Positions 9,066-18,314 of a stretch of 40,808 nucleotides of DNA are shown here, piece after piece; positions within the stretch are counted from its first letter, which is position 1, and every line of letters starts with the position of its first letter. The notes under the pieces were generated by a model. It worked only from the letters and a program-made list of their open reading frames with translations. It was not told the origin of the DNA and searched no databases. Origin of the DNA: an uncultured Burkholderiales bacterium (GTDB lineage Bacteria > Pseudomonadota > Gammaproteobacteria > Burkholderiales > Burkholderiaceae_C); NCBI GenBank assembly GCA_903865035.1, contig CAIPII010000244.1, positions 1 to 40,808 on the forward strand, written 5' to 3'. A program made the translations under genes and the position numbers.

Positions 9066-9869
9066 TCAACTGAGCCATTGGATGCTCATCTGAACCCAAA
9101 TCATGCCCGCAAAAAGCCACGCAATTTGAGCCAATGTTGACCTGGCGTTGAGCCTTTTTTGCAATTGAGGAATCAAATCGGCCAAGGCCACGTAGAGGTA
9201 GCTGCTGGAGGCGATGCACAAGATATAAGGCACGATGGACTCTCGTCCCTCTAGCAACAAAAATGCAATCTCACCCCCTAAGCAAGTCACAGCACCGGAG
9301 AGCGTGAGCTTGATCAAAGCTCGACCCTTGCCACTTGGATTTTGTGACAACACCACCAAGTCCCCCATGTGATGCGGGATCTCATGCGCCAAGACAGCCG
9401 CTGTGGCCGCGCAACCCAAGCCCACATTGGCCATGAAAGCACCCGCCACGAGCATGCCATCTCCAAAAGCGTGAACACTGTCTCCCAACAAGACCGACCA
9501 CCCACCTTGCCGGAAAGCAGATGAGGGGCTGTGTTCATGGTGAGCGTCATCATGGCCTGCGTGTTCATGATGAGAGTGACCCATGTCGTGGGAATGCTCA
9601 TGCCCATGGTGCCACAACTCGGCTTTGTCCAATAAAAAGAAAAAGATCAATCCAATCAGCAAAGCAATGAACAAAGACTGAGGAGCAACCTCCGAGCCAA
9701 AGGCCTCGGGCAACAAATGCAAAAAAGCAGTGGCCAGCAAAGCCCCTGCAGCCAGACTCAACATGTGCTGCTGATAGCGATTGAGCAAAGCACGCGACAA
9801 ACACCACGCCACCCAAACGCTGCCAACCCCACACACCAAGGTTGCGAGCAATATGATCATCATCAACAC
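9066..9869 (-). CDS. ZIP family divalent metal transporter
   Basis: This 267-aa polytopic membrane protein has about eight helices. The metal-site signatures are present: HAFGDGML in helix 4 and HEIPHHMGD in helix 5. Between helices 3 and 4 it has a His/Asp-rich loop of about 30 residues (HHGHEHSHDMGHSHHEH), as often seen in Zn or Fe importers. It would move Zn2+ or a similar ion into the cytoplasm. I favour the GTG at 9869 because AAGGA lies 6 bases upstream; an ATG two codons further in is also possible. It follows the hydrolase gene by 15 bases, so it is in the polA-side transcription unit. Confidence 0.9.
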   Translation of the reverse strand: MLMMIILLATLVCGVGSVWVAWCLSRALLNRYQQHMLSLAAGALLATAFLHLLPEAFGSEVAPQSLFIALLIGLIFFFLLDKAELWHHGHEHSHDMGHSHHEHAGHDDAHHEHSPSSAFRQGGWSVLLGDSVHAFGDGMLVAGAFMANVGLGCAATAAVLAHEIPHHMGDLVVLSQNPSGKGRALIKLTLSGAVTCLGGEIAFLLLEGRESIVPYILCIASSSYLYVALADLIPQLQKRLNARSTLAQIAWLFAGMIWVQMSIQWLS

Positions 9870-9884
9870 ATCAAATCCTTGTTC

Positions 9885-10757
9885 TCAAAGCCATCTCTTG
9901 AACCAAGAGGCGGCTTGCTCCCATCCAAGCTTGGCCGCCTGTGGCTCGTAGCTGGCTCTGTAATCGGCGTGGAAGGCGTGACCCGCATTGGGGTAGACCA
10001 AGATTTGAGACTTGGCGGCCGCTTGAACGCCTGAGCCAGCAGCTTGGGCCAAAGCCGTTCGCATTTTCTCCACAGAGGTCTGTGGAATGCTTTCATCGTT
10101 TTTCCCATAAAGCCCCAGCACTGGCGCTTTGAGCGCATTGACCAACTCAATGGGTTGGTATGGGGTCAAAGGAGTGCGCTCACCTTCGAGCCGTCCGTAC
10201 CAAGACACCGCCGCTTTGAGAGAAGGGTTGTGCGCAGCGTACAGCCAAGACATTCGCCCGCCCCAACAAAATCCATTGACGCCCAAACGCTTTGCATCTG
10301 CTCCGTGCAAACCAGCCCACGTCACGCACTCATCCAAATCGCCCATGACTTGGGCATCTGGCACTTTTGCAACCACCTCTTGCATCAATTGCGCAAGCGT
10401 TGCGTACTCACTGGGCTCACCTTGGCGGGCAAACAATTCTGGAGCCATTGCGCAGTAGCCCAAACGCGCCCACCTCCTGGCCACATCAGCGATGTACTCG
10501 TGAACCCCAAAAATCTCAGACACCACCAACACAACAGGCCAGTTTTTGCCCTCAAGCGGATGAGCGACGTACACGGGAAATTTAAACCCATCACGCTCGA
10601 GCATCACTTCTCCAACATGCAAACCCGCGCTGGACGTGTTGATCGCAGTCTGCGCCATGATGGGACTGGCGGCCAACGCATAGCCCAGACCAGCCGCAGT
10701 TTTGAGCAAGCTTCGACGCGTCTTCAAGGGTGAACTCTCATTTTGCTCAACACTCAC
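9885..10757 (-). CDS. Tat-exported dienelactone hydrolase family protein
   Basis: This 290-aa alpha/beta hydrolase has the dienelactone hydrolase triad: Cys in GFCWGGR (around residue 164), Asp in GKNDESI and His in NAGHAFHAD. The N-terminus carries a Tat motif (TRRSLLK) and a hydrophobic segment ending near MAQ-TA, so it is probably periplasmic. That is unusual for a classic catabolic DLH but common for DLH-like proteins of Burkholderiales. It could hydrolyse lactones or esters; no chlorocatechol genes are nearby, so a catabolic role is not supported. It lies 31 bases after polA on the same strand. Confidence 0.85.
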   Translation of the reverse strand: MSVEQNESSPLKTRRSLLKTAAGLGYALAASPIMAQTAINTSSAGLHVGEVMLERDGFKFPVYVAHPLEGKNWPVVLVVSEIFGVHEYIADVARRWARLGYCAMAPELFARQGEPSEYATLAQLMQEVVAKVPDAQVMGDLDECVTWAGLHGADAKRLGVNGFCWGGRMSWLYAAHNPSLKAAVSWYGRLEGERTPLTPYQPIELVNALKAPVLGLYGKNDESIPQTSVEKMRTALAQAAGSGVQAAAKSQILVYPNAGHAFHADYRASYEPQAAKLGWEQAASWFKRWL

Positions 10758-10788
10758 AACCGCTCTCCATTTTTAGATCCTGAACGCC

Positions 10789-13590
10789 TCAATGCGCTTC
10801 GTCCCAATTCGCCCCAAAGCCCAGCTCCGCAAGCAAGGGCACACGCAACTCGGCCACACTGGCCATGATGCGAGGTATCTCTTGCTTGACCCATTCGAGC
10901 TCCTGCATTGGCACTTCAAAGACCAACTCGTCGTGCACTTGCATGATCATGCGTGTTTGACGCCCCTCTTGGTCGAGCGTTTTTTGCACCTTGACCATGC
11001 TCATTTTGATCAAATCTGCAGCGGTGCCCTGCATGGGCGCGTTGATCGCTGCACGCTCGGCGCCAGCTCGGCTTGGCCCATTGGGGGAATTGATTTCAGG
11101 CAAATACAAGCGCCTGCCAAACACGGTTTGCACATATCCCCGACTCTTGGCCGAAACCCTCGTTGCGTCCATGTAGGTTTTGACCCCCGCAAAGCGATCA
11201 AAATAGCGCTCAATGTAGGACTTCGCCGACGCGTTATCAATCCCCAATGCGCGCGCCAAACCAAAAGCGCTCATGCCGTAGATGAGCCCAAAATTGATCA
11301 CCTTGGCATAACGCCTTTGCTCAGAGCTCACCTCCTGTGGGGCAATGCTGAAGATCTCACTGGCGGTGGCTCGGTGAACATCAACCCCTTCTTTGAACGC
11401 CCTCAAAAGCGCCTCATCCTCGCTGATGTGCGCCATGATGCGCAACTCGATTTGAGAGTAATCTGCGCTGGCAATCACACTCCCCTTGGGCGCTACAAAA
11501 GCCTCACGCACCCGCCGCCCCTCTGGGGTGCGAATGGGAATGTTTTGTAAATTGGGGTCGTTGCTGGAGAGTCGACCTGTGACCGCCACAGCTTGTGCGT
11601 AATGGGTGTGAACACGGCCAGTCCTGGGATTGGCCAAACTGGCCAACTTGTCGGTATAAGTGCCCTTTAACTTGGAGAGTCCGCGGTGCTCCAAAATTTT
11701 CGCAGGCAAGGGATAGTCAAGTGCCAACTTCTCGAGCACTTCCTCATCAGTGCTGGGCGCGCCTTTGGCCGTCTTTTTAACCACCGGCAACCCCAAGCGT
11801 TCAAAGAAAATCTCTGCAATTTGCTTGGGTGAATTGAGGTTGAATTCACCTTGTGCAATGGCATGTGCCTCAAGCTCCAAGGTGTGAATCCTCTCACCCA
11901 GCGCCAAACTCTGAGACGCAAGCGTTGGGGCATCGATGAGCACCCCATTTCTCTCAATGCGGTACAAGGCCTCACTGCTCTCGATCTCCAAATCGTAGAT
12001 GCCCCTCAAATCGGCGTGACTCTCCAAAATAGGCCACATGCGTTGATGCACTTCAAGCGTCATTTGAGCATCTTCACAAGCGTATTGAGTCGCGCGCTCC
12101 AAACTTACTTTGGCAAATGGAATTTGCTGAGCCCCTTTGCCGCACAAGTCCTCATAGGACAAGCCTTTGCGACCCAAATGACGCTCGGCCAAACTCTCCA
12201 AGCTGTGGCGCTTGTGCACCTCCAGCACATAACTCTGGAGCATCGTATCGTGCGCATAGCCCTGCACTTGAATGCCGTGATTGGCAAACACGTGTCGATC
12301 GTATTTGATGTGCTGACCCAGCTTCTTACAAAGCGGGTTCTCAAGCCAAGGTTTCAAGCGCTCAAGCACCCGCTCGCGATCGAGCTGTGTTTGGCCATCT
12401 GACAAATCATGGGCCAAAGGAACATAGGCCGCATGGGTGCTTTGGACACAAAAACTCATGCCCACAATCTGTGCATTCATCTCCACCAAAGAATCGGTCT
12501 CAGTGTCCAAACTCACCAATGGTGCGCTCTCCAAAATGGCACACCACCTCTCCAATTCCTCCCAAGTAGTGATGCATTCACTCACACACAAGGTCTCTGG
12601 TGCTTGGCCATTGGAGGCCACGCCAAACAAATCGGACTGGGCCTCATCGGCCACGTTGGGTGAGCCGGTTTGAGACTGCAAACGCTTAGACTCAGGCTTG
12701 CCTTCTTTGATGTTTTTGACCAATCCCTTAAAGCCATGGGCTTCATAAAACGTCAAGAGCTCCTCTCGCTGAGGCTCCTTGAGTCGCAGATCATCGAGTT
12801 CAGGCAAAGAAGGCAACACCGCTTGAAGATCACAATCGATCTTGATGGTGACCAGTTTTTTGGCCATGGGCAACCAATCCAAGGCGCGTCTCAAATTCTC
12901 CCCAACCACGCCCGTGATCTCGTTGGCATGCTCCACCACACCTTGCAAGCTGCCGTATTGGGTCAACCACTTGACGGCCGTTTTGGGGCCCACTTTGGGC
13001 ACGCCAGGCACGTTGTCTACGGCATCCCCTACCAAGGCTTGGTAGTCGATCATGAGCTCAGGCGGAACACCAAACTCTTGCGTGACACCTTGAACATCTC
13101 GCTTCTTGTTGTTCATGGTGTCCACGATGGTGATGCGCTCTTGAACCAACTGGCTCAAATCTTTGTCACCACTGGAGACGATCACTTCGTGTCCGTGGGC
13201 AGCGGCCATTTTGGCCAAGGTGCCAATCACATCGTCTGCCTCCACACCCGAGACATTCAAAATGGGCCAACCCATGAGACGCACCACTTCATGAATGGGC
13301 TCGATTTGTGCTCGCAAGTCATCTGGCATGGGTGAGCGGTGAGCCTTGTAATCGGGATACCACTCGTCTCTGAATGTGGGTCCCTTGGCATCAAAAACGC
13401 AAGCCGCATGCGTGCATGGATAGTCTTTTTTCAAACTCTCCATCATGTTGATCATGCCTCGAATGGCTCCAGTGGGTTGACTTTGTGCATCCCCGGGCTT
13501 GGCCCTGAGGTCAGGCATGGCATGAAATGCCCTGTAGAGGTAACTGGAGCCGTCAACCAACAGCAACAATGGGGGGGTGTCTTGTGTCAT
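10789..13590 (-). CDS. polA: DNA polymerase I
   Basis: This 933-aa protein is full length. It has the 5'-3' nuclease domain (LLLVDGSSYLYRAFHA at the N-terminus) and a 3'-5' exonuclease domain with intact DTET residues. The polymerase domain has motif A (DYSQIELR), motif B (RRYAKVINFGLIYG) and motif C (VHDEL). It fills gaps and removes primers in replication and repair. The start is the ATG at 13590 giving MTQDTPP; the 59-residue upstream extension in the track has no family resemblance. Proofreading looks functional, unlike in some bacterial PolA. Confidence 0.97.
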   Translation of the reverse strand: MTQDTPPLLLLVDGSSYLYRAFHAMPDLRAKPGDAQSQPTGAIRGMINMMESLKKDYPCTHAACVFDAKGPTFRDEWYPDYKAHRSPMPDDLRAQIEPIHEVVRLMGWPILNVSGVEADDVIGTLAKMAAAHGHEVIVSSGDKDLSQLVQERITIVDTMNNKKRDVQGVTQEFGVPPELMIDYQALVGDAVDNVPGVPKVGPKTAVKWLTQYGSLQGVVEHANEITGVVGENLRRALDWLPMAKKLVTIKIDCDLQAVLPSLPELDDLRLKEPQREELLTFYEAHGFKGLVKNIKEGKPESKRLQSQTGSPNVADEAQSDLFGVASNGQAPETLCVSECITTWEELERWCAILESAPLVSLDTETDSLVEMNAQIVGMSFCVQSTHAAYVPLAHDLSDGQTQLDRERVLERLKPWLENPLCKKLGQHIKYDRHVFANHGIQVQGYAHDTMLQSYVLEVHKRHSLESLAERHLGRKGLSYEDLCGKGAQQIPFAKVSLERATQYACEDAQMTLEVHQRMWPILESHADLRGIYDLEIESSEALYRIERNGVLIDAPTLASQSLALGERIHTLELEAHAIAQGEFNLNSPKQIAEIFFERLGLPVVKKTAKGAPSTDEEVLEKLALDYPLPAKILEHRGLSKLKGTYTDKLASLANPRTGRVHTHYAQAVAVTGRLSSNDPNLQNIPIRTPEGRRVREAFVAPKGSVIASADYSQIELRIMAHISEDEALLRAFKEGVDVHRATASEIFSIAPQEVSSEQRRYAKVINFGLIYGMSAFGLARALGIDNASAKSYIERYFDRFAGVKTYMDATRVSAKSRGYVQTVFGRRLYLPEINSPNGPSRAGAERAAINAPMQGTAADLIKMSMVKVQKTLDQEGRQTRMIMQVHDELVFEVPMQELEWVKQEIPRIMASVAELRVPLLAELGFGANWDEAH

Positions 13591-13814
13591 CCCTACATTT
13601 TGCCTGTCTTTGTGCTCGTTGAAACTGCCCGAACTCACAATTGGCTCAGTTGTTTGGATAAAAATATGTGCCCCTCCCCACTCCCAAAGTCCCCTTGACC
13701 CCTCTACAATCGATTCCAGGTTGAAGGCGTGCACACGTCGATTGCCATTTGGCCAAACATGTTGCAACGCTTTTTCTTGTTTTCAAAGCCACCACTCCAA
13801 GCTTCTTAATTGCC
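13591..13814. promoter_or_regulatory. divergent polA/thrB intergenic region
   Basis: These 224 bases hold the promoters of polA (-) and thrB (+). A TACAAT hexamer at 13705-13710 could be a thrB -10 box, but I find no convincing -35 partner. AT-rich sequence around 13657-13672 (GGATAAAAATATG) may serve either strand. No small gene or RNA is recognisable. Confidence 0.35.
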
Positions 13815-14783
13815 ATGGCTGTTTTCACTCAAGTCACCCACGATCAGGCCCAGTCACTGCTGGACCACCTCCAATTGGGACAACTCACTGAGCTCAAAGG
13901 CATACAAGGCGGCATCGAAAACACCAATTATTTTCTGACTTCAAGCGAGGGTGAGTTCGTGCTCACCTTGTTTGAACGCTTGAGCGCACAAGAGCTGCCT
14001 TTTTACCTGCACTTGATGCGCCACTTGGCCGTGAGGGCCATTCCGGTTCCCAAGCCCATGGAAAACGATGCGGGTCAAATTCTCTTTGAAGTGGCTGGTA
14101 AACCCGCTGCTTTGGTCAACCGGCTCAAAGGCGCGAGCGAACTCCAACCCACTGCCCAACACTGTCAAATCGTTGGAGACATGTTGGCGCGCATGCACCT
14201 GGCGGCCAGAGACTTTGAACTCTCACAGCCCAACCTCAGAGGCTTGAATTGGTGGATCCAAACTGTGCCTCAAATTTTGGAGTTTTTGACCCCCGAGTGC
14301 TCACAGTTGCTGCTCCAAGAGCTCGCCTTCCAAGTGGACCTGAGCGCTCAGCCCGTCTTCAAAAGCTTGCCCAAAGGAGCGGTTCACGCCGACCTCTTTC
14401 GTGACAATGTGATGTTTGACGAGGATCACTTGAGTGGGTTCTTTGATTTTTACTTTGCCGGCGTTGACACCTGGCTCTTTGACCTCTCGGTTTGTTTGAA
14501 CGACTGGTGCATTGATCTCAAAACCGGCTCCTTTGACTCACAGCGTTTGCACGCGTTCATCAAAGCCTATCAACGTGTCAGGCCGCTGAGTGCATCAGAG
14601 CGTGAGTTGATCAACCCCATGCTGCGCGCTGCGGCACTTCGGTTTTGGATTTCTAGACTGTGGGATCTGCACCTGCCCCGAGAAGCCAATTTGCTCAAAG
14701 CACACGATCCGCAACATTTTGAGCGCGTCTTGAAAGCCAGGATTTTTCACCCCATCCACATCGAACACATCTTGGGGCACTGA
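13815..14783 (+). CDS. thrB: homoserine kinase (choline-kinase-like ThrB)
   Basis: This 322-aa kinase phosphorylates homoserine for threonine synthesis. It belongs to the aminoglycoside-phosphotransferase-like ThrB type of Pseudomonas and Burkholderiales, not the GHMP type of E. coli. The catalytic segment HADLFRDNVMF and the metal-binding DFYFAG are visible around residues 195-225, and GGIENTNYF forms the N-terminal nucleotide-binding region. The start MAVFTQV is the family start; the ORF extends 22 codons further without support. It diverges from polA and precedes a membrane-protein gene. Confidence 0.93.
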   Translation: MAVFTQVTHDQAQSLLDHLQLGQLTELKGIQGGIENTNYFLTSSEGEFVLTLFERLSAQELPFYLHLMRHLAVRAIPVPKPMENDAGQILFEVAGKPAALVNRLKGASELQPTAQHCQIVGDMLARMHLAARDFELSQPNLRGLNWWIQTVPQILEFLTPECSQLLLQELAFQVDLSAQPVFKSLPKGAVHADLFRDNVMFDEDHLSGFFDFYFAGVDTWLFDLSVCLNDWCIDLKTGSFDSQRLHAFIKAYQRVRPLSASERELINPMLRAAALRFWISRLWDLHLPREANLLKAHDPQHFERVLKARIFHPIHIEHILGH

Positions 14784-14842
14784 GAGTCCATGGGACCCAC
14801 CCGAGCACCTCTGCCTCTTCACACCCTTTAGACACTGAATCA

Positions 14843-15619
14843 ATGAAATTGAACATCGTCCCAGCGCGAACCGGCCTTCATTGGGTCAGAGAAGGCATCA
14901 GCACCTTCTTTCGCCAGCCCATTGCGCTCACAGGATTGTTCCTGATGTTCATGGCACTGATGTCGCTCTTGTCTTTGATCCCCGTCCTCGGTGGGGTGCT
15001 TGGACTGTTTTTCGTGCCTTGCGCGACCTTGGGCCTCATGGCCGCAGCCCAAGAGGCACATTCAGGCAAGTTTCCAAGGCCCTTGACGCTTTTCACGGCT
15101 TTTCGTTCTGGCCCCTCCAAATCCAAACAAATGCTCATCCTTGGGGTCTGGTATTGCATTGGATTTTTGGCACTCCTCGCCCTCTCCACCACCATTGACG
15201 GGGGGAGTTTCGCAAAGGTCTATTTGGTGGGCAATGAACTCACCAAAGAAACCGTGCTTCAAAGCGATTTCCAAAGGGCCATGTGGGTGACATTGGCTTT
15301 GTACATTCCCTTTTCCTGCCTTTTTTGGCACGCCCCAGCACTGGTGCACTGGCACGGTATTCCTGTGGCGAAAAGCATCTTTTTCTCCTTCATCGCGTGC
15401 TTGTCCAATTGGCGAGCTTTTGTGATGTATGCGTTGACTTGGAGTTTGCTCTTTGGCTGCGCGGCAGCGGGTCTTGGACTTCTCTCCAGCGCCTTTGATC
15501 AAGCCGCATGGGTTGAGGAGCTCTTGCTGCCCGTGATTTTGATCCTTGCATCCATGTTCTTCACATCCGCCTTTTTCAGCTTCAAAGACTGCTTCAGCTC
15601 TGATGTGATCTTGGCTTGA
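14843..15619 (+). CDS. BPSS1780-family inner-membrane protein, function unknown
   Basis: This 258-aa protein has about six hydrophobic segments and a start (GLHWVREGISTFFRQP) that matches a family of uncharacterised membrane proteins known in Burkholderiales from locus BPSS1780. The conserved position between thrB and uvrD supports it as a real gene. Nothing in the sequence suggests an enzyme: there are no clear catalytic motifs. It ends 48 bases before the convergent uvrD stop. Confidence 0.8.
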   Translation: MKLNIVPARTGLHWVREGISTFFRQPIALTGLFLMFMALMSLLSLIPVLGGVLGLFFVPCATLGLMAAAQEAHSGKFPRPLTLFTAFRSGPSKSKQMLILGVWYCIGFLALLALSTTIDGGSFAKVYLVGNELTKETVLQSDFQRAMWVTLALYIPFSCLFWHAPALVHWHGIPVAKSIFFSFIACLSNWRAFVMYALTWSLLFGCAAAGLGLLSSAFDQAAWVEELLLPVILILASMFFTSAFFSFKDCFSSDVILA

Positions 15620-15667
15620 AGCCCTCGAGCTCACTCGCCAACCTGACCACTCCTTCTCATTCAGCGC

Positions 15668-18181
15668 CTAATCCTGAATGGGAGTGAGCTTGGCCACACT
15701 CAGGGCCAACCACTTCACACCATGGCGTGGGAAATTCACCTGTGCTCTGGCGTCATCGGCCAAACCCTCAAGCGCCAAAACCGTGCCTTCACCAAACTTG
15801 GTGTGAAAAACCCTCATTCCAAGAGCGAGCCAATCGTGAGGGCTTTGAGTTGCAGGTTTGGCCCTTTGAATCGGCAGGGTTTGTTTGAAGGCGTCCTCTG
15901 AGGCGTTTGAGCGCGAGGGCCAAGAAGGTCCGCTCTTGCCTCTGCCGTATTCATTGGAGCCGTAGCTTGATGTGCCCCCTCTTGGCGCAAAGGACTGGGG
16001 TGCCTTGCTCGAGCTGATCCACTTCAAGGTGTGCTCGGGCATTTCGTCATAAAAACGGCTGCGAATGTTAAAGCGAGTTTGTCCATGGAGCATGCGAGTT
16101 TGTGCATGGCTCAGGTACAAACGTTTTCTGGCCCGAGTGAGGGCCACATACATCAATCGCCTCTCCTCTTCCAGTCCTTGAGTGGTGTTGAGTGAGTTCT
16201 CATGCGGGAAAAGCCCTTCTTCCAAACCGGTGATGAACACACAGTCAAACTCGAGACCCTTGGCCGCATGGACGGTCATCAATTGAATGGCGTCTTGCCC
16301 TGCTTGTGCTTGGTTGTCTCCGGACTCCAAGGCCGCATGGGACAAGAAAGCCGCCAAGGGCGACAAAGTCTCGCCTGTGTCAAAGTTCACCCAAGCGCCG
16401 CTTTGCGCCTCAACAGAAGGCGACACATCTGAGCGCTCAGCGCCAGCAACATAATCATGCATCCCAAATTCAGCCACACCCTCAACACCCGGTGCATCTT
16501 TGCCAAACCCCTCTTGGGTCACAAAACTCTCAATGGCATTGACCAATTCGTTCAAGTTCTCAATGCGATCTTGTCCCTCTCGCTCTCCCTTGTAGTATTC
16601 AATGAGGCCACTTTGATCGAGCACCAACTCCATGATCTCTCTCAAAGTGAGCCCTTGCATTTGCTCTCTCATGACGTCGATTTTGGCGACAAAGGACTTT
16701 AAATTCACGCCCGCTTTGCCCCCCACTTGGTCCAATGCTTGGTGCAAGGAGGAACTCGATTTGAGGGCCACGTCTTGGAGTTGCTCAAGTGTTCTGGCTC
16801 CAATGCCACGAGGTGGAAAATTCACCACTCGAACGAATGAGGTGTCATCGTTGGGGTTCTCAAGCAGCCTCAAGTATGCAAGGGCGTGCTTGATCTCAGC
16901 ACGCTCAAAAAACCTCAATCCACCATAAACCCGGTAAGGGATGGAGGAATTGAACAAAGCGCTCTCGATCACTCGGCTTTGCGCGTTGCTGCGGTACAAA
17001 AGGGCAATGTCAGACCGTGAGCCTGCTCCCTTTGTGGGATCGTTTTGTCCTTCGCGCAACAAGTGGCGAATCTCCTCCACCACCCATTGAGCCTCCTCGT
17101 AATCACTGGCAGACTCGACCACCCGCACCAACTCGCCCAGGCCCTGATCAGTGCGCAAGTTCTTGCCCAGTCGTTCACTGTTGTTTTCAATCAAAGCGTT
17201 GGCTGTGTCCAAAATGGCGCTGGTGGAGCGGTAGTTTTGTTCCAGCTTGATTTGGTGCTGAACTTTGTACTCGCGCACAAAATCTGCCATGTTGCCCACG
17301 CGAGCTCCCCTGAAAGCGTAAATGCTTTGGTCATCGTCACCCACAGCAAAAATGGCACTCTCTGGCCCACAAAGCATTTTGATCCATGCATATTGAAGTT
17401 GATTGGTGTCTTGGAACTCATCGATCAAAATGTGCTTGAAGCGTCTTTGATAATGCTCTCTGAGTGCGGGCTGATCCCTCAAGAGCTCATAGGAGCGCAG
17501 CATGAGTTCGGCAAAATCAACCACCCCTTCCCTTTGACACTGGTCTTCATAGAGTTGATAGAACTCTATTTTTTTCATGCCATCGGCGTCAAAAGCGCTC
17601 AAATCGGACGGGCGCTTGGCCTCTTCTTTGGCGCCGGCAATGAACCACTGAAGCTGCTTTGGAGGAAAGCGCTCATCATCGAGTTGGTGCTGCTTGCAAA
17701 GGCGCTTGATCGCAGAGAGTTGATCTTGTGTGTCCAAGATCTGAAAGGTTTGGGGCAAATTGGCCAGCTTCCAATGGGCCCTGAGCAAACGGTTGCAAAG
17801 ACCGTGAAAGGTGCCCATCCAAAGGCCACGAACATTCAAAGCCAACATGGAGCTCAAACGCGTGAGCATTTCTTTGGCGGCTTTGTTGGTGAAAGTCACG
17901 GCCAACACACCGGCAGGGGTGATTTGTCCCGTTTGCATCAGCCACGCAATGCGAGTGGTCAAAACGCGAGTTTTTCCCGAACCCGCTCCAGCCAAAATGA
18001 GCGCATGCGCTTGGGGCAAAGTGACCGCACTCAATTGCTCAGGATTCAAGCCCTGCATCATTTGAGAGGAGACCCCACCGGAGAACCCCCAGTTGTGCGA
18101 AGGTGCGCCCCCATCGCTCAAGGGGTGTAAGTTTTCATGGGATGCGACTTCGCTCTCGCGGGTTTCAAATGGCTTGTTCAT
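15668..18181 (-). CDS. uvrD: DNA helicase II, UvrD/PcrA type
   Basis: This 837-aa SF1A helicase unwinds DNA 3'-5' in mismatch and nucleotide excision repair. Motifs in order are Walker A AGAGSGKT (near residue 65), DEFQDTN, GDDDQSIYAFRG, LEQNYRST, TVHAAKGLEFD and YVALTRARKRLYL. A linker rich in Ser, Gly and Pro follows near residue 740, then the C-terminal Tudor-like segment (GMRVFHTKFGEGTVLALEG). The N-terminus has about 45 extra residues before NPEQLSAV; a start at the internal MM (around residue 41) is possible. It diverges from guaC across a 210-base region. Confidence 0.95.
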   Translation of the reverse strand: MNKPFETRESEVASHENLHPLSDGGAPSHNWGFSGGVSSQMMQGLNPEQLSAVTLPQAHALILAGAGSGKTRVLTTRIAWLMQTGQITPAGVLAVTFTNKAAKEMLTRLSSMLALNVRGLWMGTFHGLCNRLLRAHWKLANLPQTFQILDTQDQLSAIKRLCKQHQLDDERFPPKQLQWFIAGAKEEAKRPSDLSAFDADGMKKIEFYQLYEDQCQREGVVDFAELMLRSYELLRDQPALREHYQRRFKHILIDEFQDTNQLQYAWIKMLCGPESAIFAVGDDDQSIYAFRGARVGNMADFVREYKVQHQIKLEQNYRSTSAILDTANALIENNSERLGKNLRTDQGLGELVRVVESASDYEEAQWVVEEIRHLLREGQNDPTKGAGSRSDIALLYRSNAQSRVIESALFNSSIPYRVYGGLRFFERAEIKHALAYLRLLENPNDDTSFVRVVNFPPRGIGARTLEQLQDVALKSSSSLHQALDQVGGKAGVNLKSFVAKIDVMREQMQGLTLREIMELVLDQSGLIEYYKGEREGQDRIENLNELVNAIESFVTQEGFGKDAPGVEGVAEFGMHDYVAGAERSDVSPSVEAQSGAWVNFDTGETLSPLAAFLSHAALESGDNQAQAGQDAIQLMTVHAAKGLEFDCVFITGLEEGLFPHENSLNTTQGLEEERRLMYVALTRARKRLYLSHAQTRMLHGQTRFNIRSRFYDEMPEHTLKWISSSKAPQSFAPRGGTSSYGSNEYGRGKSGPSWPSRSNASEDAFKQTLPIQRAKPATQSPHDWLALGMRVFHTKFGEGTVLALEGLADDARAQVNFPRHGVKWLALSVAKLTPIQD

Positions 18182-18254
18182 CCCCTGATTTTAGGCGCCA
18201 CAGACCCACCCAATGTCATTCCAAAGTGCCATAAATCAGAAAAAAGAAAAACTA
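18182..18254. promoter_or_regulatory. divergent promoter region between uvrD and the guaC leader
   Basis: This A-rich stretch must hold the start sites for uvrD (-) and for the guaC leader (+). Weak -10-like hexamers occur (ATAAAT at 18231, TAATGT at 18253), but none has a good -35 partner. The A-rich run just before 18255 could act as a ribosome-attracting site for the short leader ORF. Confidence 0.3.
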
Positions 18255-18314
18255 ATGTTCTACCTCTGGCGCAATGTGATGAGCAAATCGGTAAAAGCTT
18301 TAACAAAGGGGTAG
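18255..18314 (+). CDS. possible 19-codon leader peptide in the guaC leader
   Basis: An ATG at 18255 opens a frame of 19 codons ending at TAG, encoding MFYLWRNVMSKSVKALTKG. Start and stop lie at opposite ends of the long helix that forms the base of the leader structure, so translating ribosomes would melt it. The upstream sequence is A-rich without a clear Shine-Dalgarno. It could be a regulatory leader peptide or a chance ORF; a 19-codon frame alone is weak evidence. Confidence 0.3.
   Translation: MFYLWRNVMSKSVKALTKG

Noticed and set aside
13591-13767. N-terminal extension of polA in the ORF track
   Set aside because: The 59 extra residues do not resemble PolA, and the family start MTQDTPPLLLLVDG fits the ATG at 13590.
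18274-18284. Hammerhead-ribozyme-like GTGATGAG in the guaC leader
   Set aside because: The core CUGAUGA is not complete, and no GAAA segment or three-stem junction surrounds it.
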